7,110 bases of DNA from Comamonadaceae bacterium (GTDB taxonomy: Bacteria > Pseudomonadota > Gammaproteobacteria > Burkholderiales > Burkholderiaceae_C): the NCBI GenBank assembly GCA_947451445.1, contig CANFZJ010000165.1, positions 1-7,110 on the forward strand, given 5' to 3'. The notes under the pieces were generated by a model. The model did no database searches, was not told where the DNA came from, and saw only the letters and a list, made by a program, of their open reading frames with translations. Made by a program: the position numbers and the translations under genes. Below are positions 1 through 4,917 of the stretch, piece by piece; position 1 is the first letter of the stretch; each line of letters starts with the position of its first letter.

Positions 1-498
1 CAGCTGCGACGGGTATTTGGCGGCGTAGGTGTGCAGGCCCACCTGTTTCAGCACGTCCATGGCGCGGGCTTCGCGCACCTTGCGCTCGGTGCCCGCCATT
101 TCCAGGCCGAAAGCGGTGTTGTCCAGCACGTTGCGGTGCGGCATGAGCGCGAACGACTGGAACACCATGGCCACCCGCTTGCGCCGCCAACGCACCAGTG
201 CGTCGTGCGGCAGCTTGGCGATGTCTTCACCGTCGATGTTGATGGAGCCGGAGGATGGTTCGACCAGCCGGTTGATGAGCCGGATCAGTGTCGATTTGCC
301 CGAACCGGACAGGCCCATGAGCACGTAAATCTCACCGGGCATGACGTTGAAGCTGACCTTGTTGACCCCCACGACGTGCCCGGTTTTGGCAAAAACCTCG
401 TCTTTGCTACGCCCTTCATTGAGTAACTTTTGGGCTTCTGAGATATTGTTGCCGAATATCTTGTACAGATTTTTGACGCTGATCTTGGGGTTTGTCAT
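1..498 (-). CDS. proV: Glycine betaine/proline ABC importer ATP-binding protein (ProV-like), 5' part, cut by the left edge
   Basis: This encodes the first 166 residues of the cytoplasmic ATPase that powers an osmolyte importer for glycine betaine, proline or related quaternary amines. The N-terminus (TNPKISVKNLYKIFG, then an EGRSKDEVFAKTG segment) is the ProV-specific extension ahead of the nucleotide-binding fold. Walker A is GLSGSGKST at residues 62-70, followed by the family-typical LIRLINRL. The Q-loop is VFQSFALMPH with Gln114, and VLDNTAFGLEMAG follows at about 124-136. The ABC signature, Walker B and any CBS domains would lie beyond the window. The chosen ATG gives the conserved N-terminus. 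No strong Shine-Dalgarno precedes it, only a weak AGAGA. A sigma-54 promoter lies about 55 bp upstream. The adjacent betaine-degradation operon suggests the importer feeds catabolism as well as, or instead of, osmoprotection. The family call is firm; the exact substrate is inferred. Confidence 0.93.
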   Translation of the reverse strand, partial: MTNPKISVKNLYKIFGNNISEAQKLLNEGRSKDEVFAKTGHVVGVNKVSFNVMPGEIYVLMGLSGSGKSTLIRLINRLVEPSSGSINIDGEDIAKLPHDALVRWRRKRVAMVFQSFALMPHRNVLDNTAFGLEMAGTERKVREARAMDVLKQVGLHTYAAKYPSQL

Positions 499-553
499 TG
501 CGGGTCTCTGGGGGTTGGTTACTGCAAAACTAAGCTGCAATATATTTTTATAA

Positions 554-568
554 GCAAACGACGTGCCA
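554..568 (-). promoter_or_regulatory. Sigma-54 (RpoN) -24/-12 promoter for proV
   Basis: Read on the minus strand this is TGGCAC, five bases (GTCGT), then TTGC, followed by T. It matches the core consensus TGGCAC-N5-TTGC at every position. The invariant GG is at 567-566 and the GC at 555-554, with exactly 10 nt between them. It points at the ProV-like gene, predicting a transcription start near 542 and a leader of about 44 nt. The site lies in non-coding AT-rich DNA, where such promoters are expected. Sigma-54 promoters need an ATP-dependent enhancer-binding activator, which is not in the window. Confidence 0.8.
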
Positions 569-630
569 CATTTAAATGGCTAATTTTTTATTAAATTTGC
601 ATTTTTGTGGCGATAACATCCATATTTTAT

Positions 631-715
631 GGTGTTGCACCAAAATGGTTGATGGTATTAACGCTTAGACGCTGGTGCTCAATAAGATGTCGACTGCTTG
701 TGCACACTTTGGTGC
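631..715. promoter_or_regulatory. Cluster of small dyads upstream of the sigma-54 promoter (candidate activator sites)
   Basis: The intergenic stretch holds the dyad GGTG-TTG-CACC at 631-641. It also has the 8-bp palindrome TGTGCACA at 699-706 and an inverted pair of 8-bp arms, GCACCAAA at 637-644 and TTTGGTGC at 708-715. A 9-bp direct repeat TGGTGCTCA occurs at 673-681 and 710-718, the second copy covering the gbcB stop codon. Relative to the predicted start near 542 the two main dyads lie about 90-100 and 157-164 bp upstream, a normal range for enhancer-binding-protein sites. The elements are short, so chance occurrence is possible. The role is inferred. Confidence 0.3.
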
Positions 716-1810
716 TCATTTGTCCAGCGTGATGTCACTCAGCGGCTTGCTGCAGCAGGGCAAAATCCAACCTTGGTCTATTTCGCGCTGGCGAATGCCA
801 CCTGCATGTTTTATTTCTACCTGGCCCGATATTTTTTTTGTTTTGCAGGTGCCGCATGCACCACTGCTGCAAGAGAATGGCAGGCGCAATCCGGCTGCGG
901 CGGCGGCTTGTAATATAGGCTGGTCGGAACGGCAAGAAAACGTTTGTCCCATTTTCTGTAATTGAATTTGGTAACTAGGTGTAGTTTCTGTTTTAAGAAT
1001 ATCTGTGTTATCTGGAGTGGCTGGGGCCAGAGATTCAAAAGAGAAACTTTCTTCCCGGTAGCGCAGCATGTCAAAACCAGCTTTGTCCAGCAGCGTGCGT
1101 ACCGCGCCCATGAATGGTGCCGGGCCGCAGGTATAGACATCGCGTTGCAGAAAGTCGGGCGCAATGTGGGCCAGGCGGGCAGCGTCCATGCGGCCCAAGT
1201 GGCCGGCGTAGTTGCTGCCGGGGGTGTGCTGTTCGCACACCATGGCCAGGCGCAATTGGGGCATGTTGCGCGCCATCAGCGTCAGCTCTTCATGGAATAG
1301 GATGTCGGCCGGGCTACGGGCGCAGTGCACAAACACGATGTCGGCGTCGCTGCCCAGGTCGTGCAGGGCGCGGGTCATGGACATCAGCGGGGTCACGCCG
1401 CTGCCGCCGGACATAAACAAGTAGCTCTTGGCCGCAGGCACTTTGAAGCAGCTGAATTCGCCCGACGGCCCCATGGCCGGTAGTGCCATGCCGACGCGCA
1501 GGTGGTCGTGCAACCAGTTGGACACCGGGCCGCCTGGCACGCGCTTCACCGTGATACTCACCAGGTCGGGCCGGGTGGGCGTGCTGGAGAGGGTGTAGCA
1601 GCGGTTGATCTTTGCGCCGTCAATCTCTAGCTCAAAGGTGACAAACTGCCCCGGCAGGTAGCGAAAGCTGCGTGGGTTGTCGGCCGCCAGCACAAAGGTT
1701 TTCACATCGTGCGTTTCCTGGCGGATGTGTACGCAGCGCAGGGTTTCGTCTTGCTCGGACGACCAGGGCGGGGAGGCGGGGGCGGCAAAGTCGGGGGCGA
1801 AGTGGGTCAT
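716..1810 (-). CDS. gbcB: Glycine betaine monooxygenase reductase component (FAD / NAD / 2Fe-2S)
   Basis: This is the NAD(P)H-dependent electron donor of the two-component Rieske oxygenase, supplying GbcA with electrons to demethylate glycine betaine to dimethylglycine. The 364-residue protein has the ferredoxin-NADP reductase fold followed by a C-terminal plant-type ferredoxin. The FAD motif RCYTLSS is at 70-76, the NAD-binding GGSGVTPL at 135-142 and YTCGP at 226-230. The 2Fe-2S cysteines are Cys314, Cys319, Cys322 and Cys352 (CX4CX2CX29C). I chose the ATG at 1810 because a GAG lies 7 nt upstream. An ATG at 1822 would add four residues (MSLT) and overlap the gbcA stop as ATGA; either is plausible. 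A longer open frame running up to 2041 is only a shadow inside gbcA. The last third of the gene is visibly richer in A+T than the rest and carries an A8 run just after Cys322. The order gbcA-gbcB and full length support the call. Confidence 0.93.
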   Translation of the reverse strand: MTHFAPDFAAPASPPWSSEQDETLRCVHIRQETHDVKTFVLAADNPRSFRYLPGQFVTFELEIDGAKINRCYTLSSTPTRPDLVSITVKRVPGGPVSNWLHDHLRVGMALPAMGPSGEFSCFKVPAAKSYLFMSGGSGVTPLMSMTRALHDLGSDADIVFVHCARSPADILFHEELTLMARNMPQLRLAMVCEQHTPGSNYAGHLGRMDAARLAHIAPDFLQRDVYTCGPAPFMGAVRTLLDKAGFDMLRYREESFSFESLAPATPDNTDILKTETTPSYQIQLQKMGQTFSCRSDQPILQAAAAAGLRLPFSCSSGACGTCKTKKISGQVEIKHAGGIRQREIDQGWILPCCSKPLSDITLDK

Positions 1811-1818
1811 GGTCAAAC

Positions 1819-3069
1819 TCATTCCGTCAGGGTGCTCAGGCGGTTCACGTACCAGTTGCAGAACTTCTCTACCAGGCCTTCGGTAAACGGCGAGTAGGGG
1901 CCGGGCTCGTAGGCTCCGTTGGCGATGCCGATTTGCGACTCCTCCACCAGGCGGCGGTCTTGGGCGTTGGTGGCGTTCCACACGGCGGTCAGATTTTCTA
2001 CCGTGTAGTCCACGCCTTCTACCGCGTCTTTGTGCACGCACCAGGTGGTGCGCACCATGGTTTTGGTGGCGCTGATGGGCAACACGGTGAAGCTGACGAT
2101 GTGGTCGCTCATAAAGTGGTGCCAGGAGTTGGGTTGGGTCCAGAAAGACAGTCCACCAAGCGCCGGGTCTACGAAGTCTGCTAGCAATTTCTTGGACGCC
2201 GCCTCGGTGTTCAGGGTTTGCGACTGGCCGCTGCGGTCGATGGGCAGGCGCTGGGTGCGAAAGCCAGTGACGCGGTTGTCCAGCGTGTCGATCTCTTTGG
2301 ACGGCAGGCCCATGCCCTCCCAGCGTTCATGGTTGGCGGCCATGATGTCCTGGAAGCGCTGCAGGTCGGCCTTGTTTTCTTCGCTAGGCTGGTAGCCAAA
2401 GCCGTATTCGTACAGGGAGATGGTCAGCTCAGGGTGGTTGCTCACGCAGTGGTAGCACTCGCGGTTGTTCTCCATGGTGAGCTTCCAGTTGCAGTCTTCC
2501 ACGATGTCCACCTGCGCGGCTACCTTGCATTCACTGAGTTTGTGCGGTGCCAGGTAGGGCGTCATCTCGGCCACCATTTGCTCAAAGTCTTGCGGCGGCT
2601 CTTTGGCCAGGCAGATGAACAGCAAGCCCGCCAGGCTGCGGATGTGCACGGGTTTCAAGCCCAGGCCCTTGGGGTTGAAGTCGTCGCCCATGTGCTTGGC
2701 GTGGATCAGCTTGCCTTCCAGGTCGTAGGTCCACTGGTGGTAGGGGCAGACGATGTTGCCCACCACGCCCTGCTGGGTGGCGCACAGGCGCGAGCCCCGG
2801 TGGCGGCAGACATTGTGGAAGGCTTGGATTTGCATGTCGTCGTCGCGCACGATCAGGATGGAGTGCTTGCCAAAGTCCACGGTGATGTAGTCACCCGCCT
2901 CGGGCACCTGCGGCTCGACCGCCACGAAGATCCAGTGCTTGCCGAAGATGTGCTCCATGTCGGTTTGCAGGATGGTGTCGCTCAGGTAGAACGGTGCTTC
3001 CAGGCTGTAGCCGGGTTTGCGTCGGGCCAGCAGTTCACGGGTCAAGAGGGTTTGTGCAGAAATGGTCAT
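1819..3069 (-). CDS. gbcA: Glycine betaine monooxygenase, Rieske oxygenase component
   Basis: This is the catalytic subunit that removes one methyl group from glycine betaine, giving dimethylglycine and formaldehyde. The 416-residue protein has a Rieske 2Fe-2S site at Cys88, His90, Cys108 and His111 (CXHX17CX2H). The mononuclear iron site is marked by NNRECYHCVSNHPEL, with His207 and His212 as the two histidine ligands. An acidic residue near 371 (NAQDRRLVEE) is a likely third ligand. Stretches such as HNVCRHRGSRLC, CPYHQWTY, VHKDAVEGVDY and AYEPGPYS are, from memory of the family, shared with Pseudomonas GbcA. The start is fixed by AGGAG six bases upstream of the ATG. The gene begins 10 nt after the etfB stop and is followed directly by its reductase gene. 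Stachydrine or carnitine Rieske demethylases are related, but the adjacent dimethylglycine genes favour betaine as substrate. Confidence 0.94.
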   Translation of the reverse strand: MTISAQTLLTRELLARRKPGYSLEAPFYLSDTILQTDMEHIFGKHWIFVAVEPQVPEAGDYITVDFGKHSILIVRDDDMQIQAFHNVCRHRGSRLCATQQGVVGNIVCPYHQWTYDLEGKLIHAKHMGDDFNPKGLGLKPVHIRSLAGLLFICLAKEPPQDFEQMVAEMTPYLAPHKLSECKVAAQVDIVEDCNWKLTMENNRECYHCVSNHPELTISLYEYGFGYQPSEENKADLQRFQDIMAANHERWEGMGLPSKEIDTLDNRVTGFRTQRLPIDRSGQSQTLNTEAASKKLLADFVDPALGGLSFWTQPNSWHHFMSDHIVSFTVLPISATKTMVRTTWCVHKDAVEGVDYTVENLTAVWNATNAQDRRLVEESQIGIANGAYEPGPYSPFTEGLVEKFCNWYVNRLSTLTE

Positions 3070-3074
3070 GGGCG

Positions 3075-3080
3075 TCTCCT
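3075..3080 (-). promoter_or_regulatory. Shine-Dalgarno of gbcA, overlapping the etfB stop codon
   Basis: On the minus strand AGGAGA sits six bases (counting from AGGAG) before the gbcA ATG. Its first A is also the last base of the etfB TGA (TGAGGAG). Ribosomes finishing etfB therefore terminate on the gbcA binding site, which favours coupled translation of the ETF and oxygenase genes. Confidence 0.75.
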
Positions 3081-3835
3081 CAAAATGTCACAAGAGAATG
3101 GGCGCGCAGGTAGGCGAGTACCGCCTGCGCTTTGTCTGCGGGGCTGCCGGTGGCCAGCACAGCGCCGCCGGTGGAAGGCGAGTCGATAGCACCCAGCATA
3201 CGGGCGTGGCCGCTTTGCTGGACGCGGGCTTGTAATACGGCGCGGCGCTTGCTGCTGGGGACTTGCTGGCCGGGTGCGGGGGCGGGCGACGTGGTCTGTG
3301 CGGCACTGTGGACGATGCGACCTGCCATGGCATCGGCCAGTGCATGGCGCAGCGTGACCGGTGCTGCCGCGCTGACGGCCAGCACCGCCGGGGCGCGCAG
3401 GCGCAGTTGCCGCCGTGCGCCTTTGGGCAGGGCCTGGGTGACCGTCCACACGCTGCCGTCGATTTGTACCGCCAGCACGTCGGACACCAGTGGGCGGCCC
3501 AGGCGGGCGGCCAGGGCGTAGGGCAACAGGCCGGAGCCGAATTCTGCCGCGCTGCGGGTGCCAGTGAGCACCCAGGGCACGTCTTGTAAGGCGGGCAGCA
3601 GGCTGTCCAGCGGGTCGGCGTCGGGTGGGCTGTCCAGTATTTCCAGCAGCGGTGCGCCCAGCGCCAGATAGTCGCGGGCCACACTGTCGGACATGTCGCC
3701 TGCGGTGAGCAGGCGCAGCGGGGCGGCCAGCCCCAAGGCCAGGGTGACAGCGGTGGCGTCGGCCCGGCTGCGGGTGGCGCGGCCGCTGGCCGGGTGGCTG
3801 CGGGCGGCAACCAGTACGGTGATGGAAGTCGTCAT
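3080..3835 (-). CDS. etfB: Electron transfer flavoprotein beta subunit, divergent, betaine-pathway type
   Basis: This 251-residue protein sits directly after an unmistakable ETF alpha subunit with a 4-nt ATGA overlap, and its length fits ETF beta. It has the alpha/beta nucleotide-binding layout of the family: a basic-edged N-terminal strand (SITVLVAARSHP), LALGAPLLEIL at 58-67 (the LAMGAD position), and GTRSAAEFGSGLLPYALAARL at 92-112, where canonical ETF beta has its G-x-x-S-x-D-DxxQTG AMP/FAD-interacting loop. A PAVLAVS strand follows at 149-155. Canonical acidic and glutamine positions in that loop are replaced (AEFGSG), so it is a diverged member. Residues from about 180 to 200 are Pro/Ala/Ser-rich and probably a flexible linker. 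AAGGAG five bases before the ATG supports the start. The likely role is pairing with EtfA to accept electrons from DgcA. Identification rests partly on context. Confidence 0.82.
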   Translation of the reverse strand: MTTSITVLVAARSHPASGRATRSRADATAVTLALGLAAPLRLLTAGDMSDSVARDYLALGAPLLEILDSPPDADPLDSLLPALQDVPWVLTGTRSAAEFGSGLLPYALAARLGRPLVSDVLAVQIDGSVWTVTQALPKGARRQLRLRAPAVLAVSAAAPVTLRHALADAMAGRIVHSAAQTTSPAPAPGQQVPSSKRRAVLQARVQQSGHARMLGAIDSPSTGGAVLATGSPADKAQAVLAYLRAHSLVTF

Positions 3836-4917
3836 GCTTTCTCCTTCTGCACCAGTGCCAGCAGCGCCTGCATCAGCGCGGCGCTGTCTTCCACCACGGT
3901 CAGGTCGGCGCGGCGGGCGATGGGGGCGGAGGCGTCCAGGTTCACCGCAATCACATGGCGGCAGTCCTTGATGCCCTGCAAATGCTGCACCGCGCCCGAA
4001 ATACCCAGGGCCAGGTAGCCCGAGGCGGTGACGGTTTTGCCGGTGGCACCCACCTGCTGGGTGCGGGCAAACCGGCCATCGTCCACCGCCACGCGCGATG
4101 CGCCCACGGCGGCACCTACTTCGCGGGCCAGGGTCTGGAACAGCGGTACGTCGGTCACGCCATTGCCTGCAGCCAGGATGAAGTCGGCCTCTTCCAGCGC
4201 CAGGGTTTGCGGGTTGCCGGGCTGTACGCCCAGGTCTTCCAGCCCAGTTTCGGCGACTAAAGGCAGCGCGGGTGCGGTGCTGCGCTGGCCCAGACCGACG
4301 AAAGGCAGGGCGGTACTGGCTACGCCTTTGGCCAGTAGCATGACTTGTGCGTGGGGGCGCAGCCAGTCGTGTCCGGCACGGGCGGGTACGCGCAGGCTGT
4401 CGCGGCCCAGTTCGACTATGCCGCAGGCGAGCGTGAGGCCGGCATCGAGCGCCAAGCGGCGGCCCAACTGGCCGTCTGCACCACTATCGGCCATCAGCAA
4501 GGCTTGCGGGGCTAAATCGGCCTGCAAGCCGCGCAGCCATTGCGTAAGCGCCGTGGGCTGGTAGCGGTTGGGGTCGAAATCTTCCAGCACCAGCAGCCGG
4601 TCTGCGCCCAAGGTGGCGGCGTCGTCCTGGCAGGCCCCCAGCACGGCCAGTACCACCTCGGTGTCGGCACTGGCCAAGATGGCGGCGGCGGCTACGGCTT
4701 CGCGGGCGGCGTCGCTGACGGCACCGCGCTGGGCCAGGGTGGCGACCAGGGTCACTTGGGTAAAGGGGCCTTGGCTGCGCACGGGTTTGGCGGCGCTTGC
4801 ATGGGCGCTGCGGGCAGATAAGCGCTCACCTTCGCTGCTGCCCAGCACGATGCGGCGCAGCCCGGCGGGCGTGGTGATGGCGGGGCGGCGCGGGTCAATG
4901 CGGCGGATGTTGCTCAT
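3832..4917 (-). CDS. etfA: Electron transfer flavoprotein alpha subunit (FAD-binding)
   Basis: This is the FAD-carrying subunit of the ETF heterodimer, a soluble electron shuttle. In the 361-residue protein the C-terminal FAD domain is clear: GASRVAVDDG at 272-281, QQVGATGKTV at 287-296, LALGISGAVQHLQG at 302-315, VIAVNLDASAPIARRADL at 322-338 and then the final helix. These match the family's GASRxAVD, QVGxTGK, GISGAxQH and AINxDxxAPIxxxAD motifs. The N-terminal domain includes LLMADSGADGQLGRRLALDAG, the ETF alpha counterpart of the subunit-interface loop. The protein is longer than a usual ETF alpha of about 310-320 residues, with a basic, low-complexity lead of roughly 45-50 residues. GGAGG lies four bases before the ATG and is encoded by the last codons of dgcB. 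The ATG overlaps the dgcB stop as ATGA. Its position between dgcB and gbcA makes it a dedicated carrier for dimethylglycine oxidation rather than the general fatty-acid ETF; this is inference. Confidence 0.93.
   Translation of the reverse strand: MSNIRRIDPRRPAITTPAGLRRIVLGSSEGERLSARSAHASAAKPVRSQGPFTQVTLVATLAQRGAVSDAAREAVAAAAILASADTEVVLAVLGACQDDAATLGADRLLVLEDFDPNRYQPTALTQWLRGLQADLAPQALLMADSGADGQLGRRLALDAGLTLACGIVELGRDSLRVPARAGHDWLRPHAQVMLLAKGVASTALPFVGLGQRSTAPALPLVAETGLEDLGVQPGNPQTLALEEADFILAAGNGVTDVPLFQTLAREVGAAVGASRVAVDDGRFARTQQVGATGKTVTASGYLALGISGAVQHLQGIKDCRHVIAVNLDASAPIARRADLTVVEDSAALMQALLALVQKEKA

Noticed and set aside
539..552. Sigma-70 -10-like TATAAA/TATATT for proV
   Set aside because: No acceptable -35 lies 16-18 bp upstream of either hexamer. 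The AT-rich run is better seen as the melting and start region of the sigma-54 promoter.
624..646. Possible intrinsic terminator after gbcB (hairpin around GGTG-TTG-CACC)
   Set aside because: The stem is only 4-5 bp before a bulge and no U-tract follows on either strand. A regulatory dyad is a better reading. I see no convincing terminator between gbcB and proV.
642..654. Possible IHF site on the minus strand (CATCAACCATTTT)
   Set aside because: It matches the WATCARNNNNTTR consensus at all but two fixed positions. IHF would make sense at a sigma-54 promoter, but the match is too weak to annotate.
341..965. Small plus-strand open frames (70-96 codons) across the proV start, spacer and gbcB end
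   Set aside because: They overlap real minus-strand genes, have no recognisable motif or Shine-Dalgarno, and mostly consist of antisense sequence.
1811..2041. N-terminal extension of gbcB up to an ATG at 2041
   Set aside because: The extra residues are Arg-rich out-of-frame gbcA sequence. Reductase homology begins near 1810, where two well-placed ATG codons exist.
2218..3189. Open frame of 323 codons on the plus strand
   Set aside because: It is antisense to gbcA and the end of etfB. Its Val/Ala/His/Gly-rich sequence matches no family I know, and gbcA on the other strand is unmistakable.
3088..3810. Second minus-strand frame inside etfB
   Set aside because: Its translation is a Pro/Ala/Cys/Trp-rich low-complexity string typical of a shifted frame, whereas the other frame gives an ETF-beta-like fold with a good Shine-Dalgarno.
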